DNA of 64,000 nucleotides from Verrucomicrobiota bacterium (GTDB lineage: Bacteria; Verrucomicrobiota; Verrucomicrobiia; Limisphaerales; Fontisphaeraceae). This document shows, piece after piece, positions 9,038 through 17,360 of this stretch (positions within the stretch are counted from its first letter, which is position 1; the number at the start of each line of letters is the position of its first letter). The DNA lies in the NCBI GenBank assembly GCA_037139415.1, contig JBAXGN010000003.1, positions 1-64,000 of the forward strand, in the 5' to 3' direction. Both the position numbers and the translations under genes were made by a program. Under the pieces are notes generated by a model. That model was given only the letters and a program-made list of their open reading frames with translations, was not told the DNA's origin and made no database searches.

Positions 9038-9075
9038 GATAAAACACATCCGAGCAAACCAACTCCTGAACACCA

Positions 9076-9870
9076 ATGAATCTTTTTGCCGATTGCCGAC
9101 CGCAAGAGTTTGATCGGGACGATGTGATGGTGTACCATGAACTGGGCCATATGGTCACATGGTTTAGTTACGGGAGGGAAATTGGCGCGATAAGCTTTAA
9201 GCGTTCACGAGAAGGCCGTCTGTCGGAGGCAAAAGCGGCAAACGTCAATCCACCGAGTCTGGCATGCAAACAAGATGCCGAGCAATTTGCTGAGCGCATA
9301 CTCGCCGGTGAATCAGCCGCCCGCCGCAAATTAGGCAATATTACACGCGATCAGATTTCGACGATGGAAATCGAGATTACACCCAACACTAATATCCTCG
9401 CCCTCGTGCATGTTGCGCACACAAAAGAAAGAGCGGCACAGTTAATTTTTGAGGAATATTCTAAAGGAAAACAAGATTGGTGCAACTCAGCACGCTTTCG
9501 GCTCGGAGGAGACATTCCACCAATAAAGCTCGAAATTACTGCCAAGACCGAAATTCCTGCGCTCCTGCTTGTGGGGCACAAAGATGACGATACAATGCGG
9601 GCCATTTGGGTAGCATACGAGACGGCGAAGCCGAAATGCTATGAGAGGTTGCTTGTTCGACTGGGGGCGAAACCGAGGTGGTATAAATGGTTGCGAGTTC
9701 GACTGAATCGAGCCATCGCTGTTATTGATACGCATTGGGACGCGATTGAAAACATCGCAAAAGAACTAATAACACGACTTCCGGCACAAGGCCGCACGGA
9801 AATCTTCTCGAAAGATGAACTCATTTTACTGCTTGAAAGGGAAATGAAGAAAAAGGCGGAGCGACAGTAA
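9076..9870 (+). CDS. HELGH zinc metallopeptidase-like protein with internal duplication
   Basis: A 264-residue soluble protein. HELGH at residues 21-25 fits the HExxH zinc motif, and the following stretch (MVTWFSYGREIGAISFKR) resembles the M41/FtsH-type peptidase core, which is otherwise much shortened. Residues about 98-144 and 151-197 form two copies of a ~47-residue unit (EIT..T.I.AL..V.H, then EY/YE...K, then RLG). The third zinc ligand is not obvious. There is no membrane segment, unlike FtsH. It could be a proteolytic effector or regulator of the island. Catalytic activity is uncertain because only the HExxH motif is clear. Confidence 0.55.
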   Translation: MNLFADCRPQEFDRDDVMVYHELGHMVTWFSYGREIGAISFKRSREGRLSEAKAANVNPPSLACKQDAEQFAERILAGESAARRKLGNITRDQISTMEIEITPNTNILALVHVAHTKERAAQLIFEEYSKGKQDWCNSARFRLGGDIPPIKLEITAKTEIPALLLVGHKDDDTMRAIWVAYETAKPKCYERLLVRLGAKPRWYKWLRVRLNRAIAVIDTHWDAIENIAKELITRLPAQGRTEIFSKDELILLLEREMKKKAERQ

Positions 9871-9890
9871 AATGAACAGAAAGAAAAACT

Positions 9891-10094
9891 ATGAGTGAAC
9901 CTAAAAAAGAAAAATGTGATTGCTGTGGACGTAAGATCGTACTGGTCAAGTCCGGCTGGAAATTCGGCGAATGCGAACTGTGCGGCTACACGACTTGTGA
10001 GGAGTGTCTCCCCGAATACAGCGGCGGGCGGACCTGCTGCCAATGTCCACACTGTGGCCATTTCACGGGATTTGCTCAAAAAAGCAAATATTGA
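9891..10094 (+). CDS. small double zinc-ribbon protein
   Basis: A 67-residue protein with four to five Cys pairs (CDCCG, CELCG, CEEC, CCQCPHCGH), enough to bind two zinc ions. It is probably a structural adaptor or nucleic-acid-binding subunit. It lies 20 bases after the metallopeptidase gene and 3 bases before the next gene, so it is part of the same operon. Related zinc ribbons begin the proteins at 14464 and 17361. Confidence 0.7.
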   Translation: MSEPKKEKCDCCGRKIVLVKSGWKFGECELCGYTTCEECLPEYSGGRTCCQCPHCGHFTGFAQKSKY

Positions 10095-10097
10095 GCT

Positions 10098-10748
10098 ATG
10101 CCTGATTCGTTGGATGCCCACAATCCGCCGGGGGGCAGGCCCGTGAGCAAGGCACCGGCAGGATTGCCACATGAACTTTTTTCCGAAGGGGATCTGGCGG
10201 ATTTCCTGCTTGACCGTTGGAAACTTGCCTCGGCGGAGTTGCATGCCGCCAGGCTGGCTGGCACAACGAACAAAGAAAAATTGAACGACACTGCGATCAT
10301 TGATCGGTACCGTTTGGCAACACCTTCGCTTTTGACTGGATTTAAAATCATCAAGCATGGCTGGGAGGAGACCCCGTCCGCAGACCTGGCCCCGTCCAGG
10401 CCGGGACCTCAGGAAGATTTTGACAGCCACGAAGATTTTCTCCAGGCACAAATTGATTACTTGGAAGCCCGCCTGAAACGCGCCTCTTTGCGTCGAAGTT
10501 ACATCATTGTCAGTATTCCGTTCGAGGGAGACGGCGATCTCCTGCGCTTTCGCCCGCCTGAATGTCCCGGAGTGCCTCCCCAGGGTGTGGTTAGCGGACC
10601 AGCCATTCAGATGAAGTTCGAGAGGGCTGAGCCAGAGGACGCAGCTTGGAAAGATGCGTTTCGGGAGGACTTGCAAATGATTGATCGCTTTCTCACGGCC
10701 ACCCGCGCAGCGGTTCACGGATTTAACCTTCAACTCGCCAGCTTATGA
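10098..10748 (+). CDS. hypothetical protein, operon member
   Basis: A 216-residue protein I do not recognise. It is soluble and rich in charged residues, with a helix-rich region around residues 30-70 (LADFLLDRWKLASAELHAARL), a predicted coiled segment near 115-135 (FLQAQIDYLEARLKRASLRR), and a C-terminal helix (FREDLQMIDRFLTATRAAV). There is no signal peptide. Its stop overlaps the start of the FHA-like membrane protein gene (ATGA at 10745-10748), so the two are probably translationally coupled and may interact. Confidence 0.6.
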   Translation: MPDSLDAHNPPGGRPVSKAPAGLPHELFSEGDLADFLLDRWKLASAELHAARLAGTTNKEKLNDTAIIDRYRLATPSLLTGFKIIKHGWEETPSADLAPSRPGPQEDFDSHEDFLQAQIDYLEARLKRASLRRSYIIVSIPFEGDGDLLRFRPPECPGVPPQGVVSGPAIQMKFERAEPEDAAWKDAFREDLQMIDRFLTATRAAVHGFNLQLASL

Positions 10749-11965
10749 ACCCCATCGAAATATACGCCAACGGCCAGAAGGTTTCCACGCTGGCACTGGA
10801 GGCGACCATCGGACGCGCGCATTTATCCCGCGCGCATGCCGACGCCAGGTTCTTTGCCAACGAACAATTCAGGCTCAAGCCGACGGCGAGTGGCTGGACT
10901 ATTTCACCCGTGCCCGGCACGGTCAACCCCACACTCCTGAACAATGCGCTGCTGCTCGGACCTCAGCCTGTTGCCAGTGGCATGACCGTAAAAGTTCGTG
11001 GTGCGAATGGCTTGGTATTGGAACTCCGTATCCCAAGTACACCAGCAACCCATTCCGCCCCTGTTCCGGCTTCCCCCGTCTCGTTCCCAACTCCTGCCGC
11101 CCGGATTCCGGATGCCCCGCCGAGACCAGCCGTTATGCCACATGGCAATTTAGCCTCCACAATTTTTACCCTGCAAGACATCCTGAACCGGATTGAGGCC
11201 AACAGCGGCCAGGCCCAGCAGCACAGGTCAAACGCCACCTTAGCCAATGCGGGTGCGGCGATCACCTATCTCCTGACCAGCGGTTCCAAGAGAAGAACGG
11301 TCCGGACCGTGGGCGGGATAGCCGCACTCGGGGGAGTGCTTTACGGCAGCAGCCAAAGTAACCAGGCGGCCAACTTGGATGCGCAGAATAACACGCTCAT
11401 GGATTCCGGATTGAGCGTCATTGAACTGGAAGGGCTTTCAAACCTGAGGTCGGAAACAAATCCTGATGCGGTGCATAGATTTCTGGAACTGGTGCTCCGG
11501 CTTGGCGCTCAAGTGGATGACGTGATCAAACGCCAAGGCAGCCGGATGAAAAACATGAGCTTGCTCGGGCGCAGCAAACAGCAACTGCTCCTGGACGCGT
11601 TGCATATTGATATTATCGCCAACAAACTCCGATTGCATCGGATTTACAACCAGATCGATAGGACAAAGACTTTTCCCGATTATGCCGGCGAGTTTACGCG
11701 AAAAGTTTCCGGCATTAACGCCGCGAAACTCCAAAAAGAGGGGCTTTATGCCAGGATAATCATTGGTGTCCTTGTTGTCCTTGGAATTATCCTGACGAAT
11801 GCGAGCCCAGCCGCCGCCGCACTCCTTTTGGTCGGCTTGGGATTTTGGGGATTTAACCACTTTTTCCCGGTTTTCCCGGAGACAAAAAAACTTAGAAACG
11901 CCCTGAACACCCTGATTGACGGCTTGCAAAATCAACCGACCATCCACTCGTTGACCGTCACCTGA
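10745..11965 (+). CDS. variant FHA-domain membrane protein
   Basis: A 406-residue protein. Residues about 1-100 form a variant FHA domain: a beta strand IEIYANGQKV, then TIGR, then EQFRL, W-T-I, N-x-x-LLNN and a terminal beta strand. The SRxH pThr-binding signature is replaced by N-EQF. A Pro/Ala-rich linker (about 100-130) follows, then a helical region and two hydrophobic segments near residues 338-380 (IIIGVLVVLGIIL and AAALLLVGLGFWGF). It probably anchors a signalling complex at the inner membrane with the FHA domain in the cytoplasm. The same domain ends the kinase at 13014 and forms most of the protein at 14464. A remnant of a second copy of its 5' end lies at 12005. Confidence 0.65.
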   Translation: MNPIEIYANGQKVSTLALEATIGRAHLSRAHADARFFANEQFRLKPTASGWTISPVPGTVNPTLLNNALLLGPQPVASGMTVKVRGANGLVLELRIPSTPATHSAPVPASPVSFPTPAARIPDAPPRPAVMPHGNLASTIFTLQDILNRIEANSGQAQQHRSNATLANAGAAITYLLTSGSKRRTVRTVGGIAALGGVLYGSSQSNQAANLDAQNNTLMDSGLSVIELEGLSNLRSETNPDAVHRFLELVLRLGAQVDDVIKRQGSRMKNMSLLGRSKQQLLLDALHIDIIANKLRLHRIYNQIDRTKTFPDYAGEFTRKVSGINAAKLQKEGLYARIIIGVLVVLGIILTNASPAAAALLLVGLGFWGFNHFFPVFPETKKLRNALNTLIDGLQNQPTIHSLTVT

Positions 11966-12004
11966 CCCAACGCGCAGGTCTTTTCATCACCAGTATATGT
12001 TGCC

Positions 12005-12228
12005 ATGAATACGGTTGAAATTTTTGAAAACGGCCAGAAGCTGATGGTCCGGCATCACCACAACCGAGGGTGGCAGGATGGCGGTGCCTGCAAGTGCTGT
12101 CCATCGGTGTCTGGTGTGCAGATTAATTTGGGTTTTGGAGAGAAAAGGAGCTTGCTTTATGGCGGTTTCTTGTGGAGTTTCATTCAGTTGCACAAGTTTG
12201 ATTTGATAGTTTTAAATAAAAACGAATT
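12005..12228 (+). pseudogene. decayed duplicate of the FHA-like gene 5' end
   Basis: An ORF starting at 12005 begins MNTVEIFENGQKL, closely matching the first 13 residues of the FHA-like membrane protein (MNPIEIYANGQKV). After that the similarity stops, and the frame reads unrelated sequence into the start of the vWA gene at 12229. It is best read as the left-over 5' end of a second FHA-like gene lost by deletion. The rest of the stretch holds nothing recognisable except the leader of the vWA gene. Confidence 0.5.
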
Positions 12229-13014
12229 ATGGCAGACAATAAAATCAAAGGCGTAGTGGACATCGTTGTCCTCCTCGATGTCACCGGCAGCATGCAGGAA
12301 TGCATTGATGCCGTGAAAAACAGCATCTCCACCTTCATTAGCGGTCTCGCCGTTAAAGATGCCAACAACGAAGCGCCGATCAAGGACTGGCGCATGAAAA
12401 TCTGCGGCTTCCGTGACCACCAGGCAAACGAAAGCAATTGGTTCGTGGATAATCCGTTCGTTCGCGACGTGGCGGCGGTTCAAACCCAGCTAGCCGCTCC
12501 AACCATGCAGGCTTCCGGCGGTGGAGACGAACCCGAATCTCTTCTCGATGCCCTTTTTAAGTTGGCCAAAATGGAGCAGGCTGGTGTTCAGGATGCCGAA
12601 GACCCCAACAAGTGGCGGGCGCGAGGAACCGCTGCTCGTGCCATCATCTTCTTTACCGATGCAACGTTCAAAACCCCGATGACGATTCCCGAGGCCGCGG
12701 GCGGCGGCGTGCCGGATGTTATCACAGCCATTATTGCCAACCGCATCATTCTCTGCGGATTCTGTCCGGAATGGCAAGGGTATCTCGACCTCGCCTCGGC
12801 GGACCGTGCTGAGTTCGAGTTTGTCGCCACCGTCGCTGATACCCCTGCCTTGGCCGGTCTCGGCAAGCCCGGCGATGAAGGGCATGCGGCAATGGTGGCC
12901 GCTGTCAATGCGCTCAAGGCCAAGGCGTCCAACAGTGCCGCCTTTACCAAGGTAATGCAGCAACTGGCTAAAACGATTTCAAAATCTGTCGCAGTTGAAG
13001 TGGCAGCTTGCTGA
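12229..13014 (+). CDS. von Willebrand factor type A domain protein (TerY-like)
   Basis: A 261-residue protein formed almost wholly by one vWA domain. The metal-ion-dependent adhesion site begins DVTGSM near residue 18 (a DxTGS variant of DxSxS). The later MIDAS parts fit GGGDEPESLLDAL and FFTDA. The C-terminus is helical and ends in a Cys. Cytoplasmic vWA proteins of the TerY group work with kinases and phosphatases in Ter-type stress or conflict systems (established for that family). Its stop overlaps the kinase start (TGATG at 13012-13016), so the two are coupled. It may be a substrate or scaffold of that kinase (inference). Confidence 0.8.
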   Translation: MADNKIKGVVDIVVLLDVTGSMQECIDAVKNSISTFISGLAVKDANNEAPIKDWRMKICGFRDHQANESNWFVDNPFVRDVAAVQTQLAAPTMQASGGGDEPESLLDALFKLAKMEQAGVQDAEDPNKWRARGTAARAIIFFTDATFKTPMTIPEAAGGGVPDVITAIIANRIILCGFCPEWQGYLDLASADRAEFEFVATVADTPALAGLGKPGDEGHAAMVAAVNALKAKASNSAAFTKVMQQLAKTISKSVAVEVAAC

Positions 13015-14459
13015 TGCTTTGCCCTATGTCCACAGAATATAGCAGTGGCGTTAAATTCAAAGAGGGCGATAAAATAAAAGGGTATCAAATCGTCAAAGCC
13101 TTCGATCCGGGAGGGTTTGCCTTTGCCGGAAAAGCCAGGGCGCCAACCGGACGTTCGGTGTTCTTCAAAAAATATAAACGTCCAGGGGGATCCTCGCCTT
13201 GGTTAACGGGTTTTATCGCCTACCAGACTGAGCTTAAGCGTCGAATTCAAGCCGATCCAGCCGCAAAGGCACTTTGCTACGAGTTCATTGAGTTCTTCGA
13301 GATGAACAAGCCGGGTGGGACAGTTCCTCTGCGGGCCTTCTATCAGGTCTTTGAATGGGTGGAAGGTGGAAAAGACCTCAGCAAAGTTCTGGAGGAAATC
13401 AAAACCAATCCTGCCAGTTACGATTGGAACCAGCGCGTGATCTTCGCACGGGTCATGATGGCTGGCATCAATGCCATCCACAAAGCAGGGGTCATCCATA
13501 CGGACATCAAACCCGAAAACTTCTACCTCCTGCCGGAGCCAGCTATTGCCGCCAAATACAAACTTCGGGTCATTGATATGGATTTCTCGCTGTTGGACGG
13601 CAAGCAAGCGCCTTGGCATGGACATGAGGGTTATGTTGGGACACCCGGGTACCTTTCCCCCGAGCATCTCGCGGGAAAGGTTCCACTTAAGGCGTCCGAC
13701 GTTTTCACACTCGGCCTGATAATCGGCCAAGTGCTGGGGGGAGGACATCCAGCCGCACCGGCACTCGATACCTATGAGGATCAGGTGAACAATGGCCGGC
13801 TGAAACCAGTCACTGTCCAAAAAACGATTGAGAATGTTGCCGACTTGGATTTCCTGAACCATGTAATCAACGGCTGTTTACGCCAAGAGGCGAACAAACG
13901 GCCCACGGCGGAGCAAGTGCTTATGGCGTTGAATGGTCGGCTCGCGGAATGGGATGGCAAGCGGCCAAACACTGCCACCCCAGCGATTATTCCTTCGATT
14001 CCGCGTCCAACATCCGCACCAACTGTCAAGCCCACGCCGAAACCACCGGTTCCAGTACCGGCGGTGTCACCGATGCCGCCGCCATCAGCTCCAGCGCCGG
14101 TGTTGCCACCTCGTCCCTCCCCACCAGCGCCTACACCCGCAACTTCATCCCCGGCAGCATCCGCTGGCGTCGAATTGATTGGCCCTGCTGGCCAGAAACT
14201 CAAGGCGAACATTCCAACAAAATTCGGGCGTGATGCGTTTAAAGCCTGGGGCGAGGATTATCAAAAATTCATCAGTCCGGAACAGTTTCGGCTGTACAAG
14301 GACGCCTCTGGTCAATGGCTTTTGGAGCATTGTACCGAGGCAAAGAACGCTACCAACGCCAATGGCTGTTTAGTCGCTGCCCCAGTTTCGGTGCAACCAG
14401 GGATGATCATTACGCTGGGTAAGACTGGAAAGTGTCCAATAACGTTGAATTTGGGTTAA
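13014..14459 (+). CDS. Ser/Thr protein kinase with C-terminal variant FHA domain
   Basis: About 481 residues from the ATG at 13014 (TGATG coupling); the ATG at 13026 is an alternative start. Residues about 20-300 are a protein kinase: a divergent glycine loop (FDPGGFAFAGKA), VFFKKY for the VAIK lysine, HTDIKPEN for the catalytic loop (HRD changed to HTD), IDMDFS for DFG, and SPEH for APE. The lysine, catalytic Asp and Asn are kept, so activity is plausible. A long Pro/Ala/Thr linker (about 315-385) leads to a C-terminal variant FHA domain (FGRDAF, then SPEQFRL, W-L-L, and G-M-I-I-T-L-G). There is no membrane segment. Its partner phosphatase is probably the enzyme at 14877. Confidence 0.85.
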   Translation: MLCPMSTEYSSGVKFKEGDKIKGYQIVKAFDPGGFAFAGKARAPTGRSVFFKKYKRPGGSSPWLTGFIAYQTELKRRIQADPAAKALCYEFIEFFEMNKPGGTVPLRAFYQVFEWVEGGKDLSKVLEEIKTNPASYDWNQRVIFARVMMAGINAIHKAGVIHTDIKPENFYLLPEPAIAAKYKLRVIDMDFSLLDGKQAPWHGHEGYVGTPGYLSPEHLAGKVPLKASDVFTLGLIIGQVLGGGHPAAPALDTYEDQVNNGRLKPVTVQKTIENVADLDFLNHVINGCLRQEANKRPTAEQVLMALNGRLAEWDGKRPNTATPAIIPSIPRPTSAPTVKPTPKPPVPVPAVSPMPPPSAPAPVLPPRPSPPAPTPATSSPAASAGVELIGPAGQKLKANIPTKFGRDAFKAWGEDYQKFISPEQFRLYKDASGQWLLEHCTEAKNATNANGCLVAAPVSVQPGMIITLGKTGKCPITLNLG

Positions 14460-14463
14460 CCCT

Positions 14464-14856
14464 ATGCCTTGGAAATGCCCACAGTGCGGAAATGACAACG
14501 CCGATTCGGCAGTAACCTGCGTATTCGGCTGCGGTTATGTGAAGTTTCCACCCGGCGTGGTTTTTGTTTCCGACGTCACTGGCAAGGAAATCCAGGCGCG
14601 TATCCCCACGACCTTCGGCGCAACCGCCCTTAAAACACTGGGAGACTCCGAAATCAAATACGTATCCAGCGAGCAGTTCAAGTTGGAAAAGCGCATAGAC
14701 CAGGGCGGTTGGGCTATCATAAATACTTCCTGGGCAACGAATCCACTTTTTCTAAACGGATCTCCTATCCCGCCCGAGGGAATCATCCTGAAACATGGCG
14801 ATAAACTGTCCATCAAGGACAAGTTCTTTCGGCTAACCATTCGCTTGATCAGCTAA
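14464..14856 (+). CDS. zinc-ribbon plus variant FHA-domain protein
   Basis: A 130-residue protein starting four bases after the kinase stop. Residues 4-24 are a zinc ribbon (CPQCGNDNA, then CVFGCG). Residues about 32-128 are the same variant FHA domain as in the two neighbouring proteins: GKEI, TFGATAL, SSEQFKL, W-A-I, N-PLFLNG, HGDKLSI. Ser and EQF replace the SRxH of classical FHA, so phosphothreonine recognition may be altered. It is probably a cytoplasmic adaptor linking kinase and partners. Confidence 0.75.
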   Translation: MPWKCPQCGNDNADSAVTCVFGCGYVKFPPGVVFVSDVTGKEIQARIPTTFGATALKTLGDSEIKYVSSEQFKLEKRIDQGGWAIINTSWATNPLFLNGSPIPPEGIILKHGDKLSIKDKFFRLTIRLIS

Positions 14857-14876
14857 TCACCGATACTGCGAAACCC

Positions 14877-16106
14877 ATGAGCAACGAAATGCCAAAATCC
14901 GCGTTCCTCAACGAACTTGGAGTTAAAATTGGCCAGGTAATTTTCGGCACTGATACACAAGTGGATGATTTAAAACATGTTCCGGAATCAAATAAAATGG
15001 ATGTTGCTATCCCTGCAAGCGAAGTTAAGAAAAATCAAGCTGAGCTCTTAGCACCTCCCGCCAACGCAGTCCCCGCTGACTACATTTCTGCTACCGATGC
15101 CCTAAAACGTATCCGGGCAGGAATGGCGGCTATCTTCCAACGCGCTGCTGCCAAGGTTGATTCTGGCGAATTCCCACTTATAGGCTGGGGATTAGCCCTC
15201 CCCCGAGTGCAAAAGCTGGATCCTGAACAGGCAGGTAAGCCATGGTTTTTTATCGGGGACATCCACGGAGATTTTCTTGCTTGGCATCGGTTGTTTGAGC
15301 GGGTGCGTCAAGAAAAGGATTTTCGCCTGTGTTTCCTGGGCGACCTTGTGGATCGCGGGCCACTGGATATTGAATGCCTTGCCGCTTTGTTGGAGGCAGT
15401 GGAAAAGCATCCCAACCAGATCCTTTGGATTCTTGGTAACCATGACGAGGGGTTGCGGTTCAACCCGAAAGCGGAGAAACGGTTTTCGTCCAGTGTAGAG
15501 CCTGCTGAGTTTGCGGATTATCTGAATGAAGCCCATGCAGGTATCGCACCCCAACAGTTGGAGGAATGGGGCAGGCTTTTCATCAACATTTGCCGGCGAC
15601 TGCCAAGAGCGATGCTTTTCCCTGATGGGCTGCTGGCTACCCATGGCGGAGTGCCGCTTCAGGACCGATGGGAAACGCTCAAGACCTTGGAGGCGTTCCA
15701 CCATGAAAGGGTCTTGGGTGATTTTACCTGGACGCGAGCGACAAACTATCCGACGAAACAAGGTTGGAAATATGATCCTGCCAAACGTGCAACTTCCTCG
15801 GCGTTTGAGTTCGGCTACAAAGACCTTGAAGGCTTCTGCAAGGCCGTCGAAACAGTGTTTCCGGTAAAACGGGTTGTGCGCGGGCATGACCATGTGGAGA
15901 ACGGCTTTGAAGTGCCAGATAAATACAAGAGTATCCCTTTGCTGACCCTCAACGGTTTTGGATTCAACTGCCTTAACAGTTCCGTAGCCGACTATCGCCC
16001 CAAACTGGTGCTGGGCGTGGGCGTCCCTGGCGAATTGCCCCGGGTCGAAGAAGTTTCCCATCTTCCTGAAGAGCATGCGGGGGTCTATCTCCTTGCCATA
16101 AAATGA
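14877..16106 (+). CDS. calcineurin-like (PPP-type) metallophosphatase
   Basis: A 409-residue protein. The first ~100 residues are a low-complexity and helical leader. The catalytic domain shows GDIHG (127-131), GDLVDRG (155-161), GNHDEG (from 187) and a late RGHDH, the two-metal site motifs of the PPP/bacterial Ser/Thr phosphatase group. It is likely to remove phosphate from targets of the kinase encoded at 13014. Its stop overlaps the start of the vWA-TerD gene (ATGA at 16103-16106). In Ter-type kinase systems the phosphatase is usually PP2C, so the PPP type here is a variation. Confidence 0.85.
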   Translation: MSNEMPKSAFLNELGVKIGQVIFGTDTQVDDLKHVPESNKMDVAIPASEVKKNQAELLAPPANAVPADYISATDALKRIRAGMAAIFQRAAAKVDSGEFPLIGWGLALPRVQKLDPEQAGKPWFFIGDIHGDFLAWHRLFERVRQEKDFRLCFLGDLVDRGPLDIECLAALLEAVEKHPNQILWILGNHDEGLRFNPKAEKRFSSSVEPAEFADYLNEAHAGIAPQQLEEWGRLFINICRRLPRAMLFPDGLLATHGGVPLQDRWETLKTLEAFHHERVLGDFTWTRATNYPTKQGWKYDPAKRATSSAFEFGYKDLEGFCKAVETVFPVKRVVRGHDHVENGFEVPDKYKSIPLLTLNGFGFNCLNSSVADYRPKLVLGVGVPGELPRVEEVSHLPEEHAGVYLLAIK

Positions 16107-17332
16107 AACCACAAAATGTTGACCTCGTATTGCTGGTGGATTCCAGCGAGAGTATGCGTCCGTGCTTCAACCAATTGCGTGAGCACCTGAAAGACCTGCT
16201 CTACCCATTACAACAAGCGAACTTCAGAGTGCGCTGCGGTGTGGTGGCCTATGCCGCCGCGCCTGGTCCCGCTGGCCCGATCTACGACCATACGTTCATA
16301 GGCGGCAGTGGGCCTGATATGATTCAGAAGCTCTACAGGCCACAGGTCAGCGCCAACGACTTTTTCACCAGCGATCCTGCCGTGATAGCCAGGGTGTTGA
16401 GTGGTTTGGAAGCCCAAGGCAACGAAGACACCCTCCTCGCCTTGGACATTGCCGCAGATTTCCCGTTCGGCCCTCCGGATTCCACTCGTCGCGTAATTGC
16501 CGTTTTCACCGACGAACCACTGGAAGCAGGAGTGTCGGAGGCTCAGCCGGTGGCGAAAATTCCTGAACTAATCCAGAAGCTGATGTCGCGCCGTATCCAG
16601 TTGTTCGTCTCCGCCCCCTTCAGTGGGGCCTTGGAACAACTAGGTTCATTGGACCGTGCGGAAATCGAGGCGGTGGACGGTGGCGATGGATTGAAGTCGG
16701 TTGACTTCAAGAAACTGCTGGCGCAAATGGGCAAGAGCATCAGCGTTTCGTCAATGCAGATGGGAGCCGAGCCAGCGTGGAAAAAAGCTATCTTCGGGCA
16801 GGACCGCTGGACGGCCAATCGTGCCATTACAGACGCCAATCGGCGCGTGGTCCTGTCTGTGGGCGAATCGGCCCGGCTCAACACCTCGCGCCCCATCACC
16901 AAGATCAATGTACGTTTGCAGTGGACAGCATCCGTGGACTTGGATTTGCACGCGTTTTGCCGGACAAGGGGCGGGCAGGATGAGCATGTGTATTTCGCGA
17001 ATGATTCTGAGTCTGACATTAGTTTGGATAACGATGCGGGTATAGGTGACAGGGGAGGGCAAAACGAAGAAAATATTACCATCACCTCCCTAGACGGTTT
17101 TGAGGAAATTCTCTTCGCCACCAAGATTTTCACCAAGGGCGGAAGTTATGCGGATTATGACGGGCGGGTGGCTGTTCAAACCAACAATGGCGATGACATC
17201 GTCGTGCCATTGACCTCGCGTGAGCGAGCAGACTGGTGTGTCATTACCAAGATCACCAATGGGGCAAACGGACCTTCGGTTACTAACGTAAACCGAGTGA
17301 CCGATGACAAACCAACTGTCGATCGTTTCTGA
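16103..17332 (+). CDS. vWA-TerD-like protein
   Basis: A 409-residue protein. Residues about 5-215 are a vWA domain with a complete MIDAS (DSSES near residue 12; later DTLLALD and VFTDEP). Residues about 270-385 look like a TerD domain: VRLQWTASVDLDLHAF, then VYFANDSESD, then LDNDAGIGDRGGQNEENITI. In TerD proteins such DLD and GDG-acidic segments bind calcium. This is the clearest link of the island to tellurium-resistance-type (Ter) systems, which combine TerD, vWA, kinase and phosphatase modules. There is no signal peptide, so it is cytoplasmic. It overlaps the phosphatase gene by four bases. Confidence 0.75.
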   Translation: MKPQNVDLVLLVDSSESMRPCFNQLREHLKDLLYPLQQANFRVRCGVVAYAAAPGPAGPIYDHTFIGGSGPDMIQKLYRPQVSANDFFTSDPAVIARVLSGLEAQGNEDTLLALDIAADFPFGPPDSTRRVIAVFTDEPLEAGVSEAQPVAKIPELIQKLMSRRIQLFVSAPFSGALEQLGSLDRAEIEAVDGGDGLKSVDFKKLLAQMGKSISVSSMQMGAEPAWKKAIFGQDRWTANRAITDANRRVVLSVGESARLNTSRPITKINVRLQWTASVDLDLHAFCRTRGGQDEHVYFANDSESDISLDNDAGIGDRGGQNEENITITSLDGFEEILFATKIFTKGGSYADYDGRVAVQTNNGDDIVVPLTSRERADWCVITKITNGANGPSVTNVNRVTDDKPTVDRF

Positions 17333-17360
17333 GCGGACTTAGCGCGCTCGCCACTGGTTC

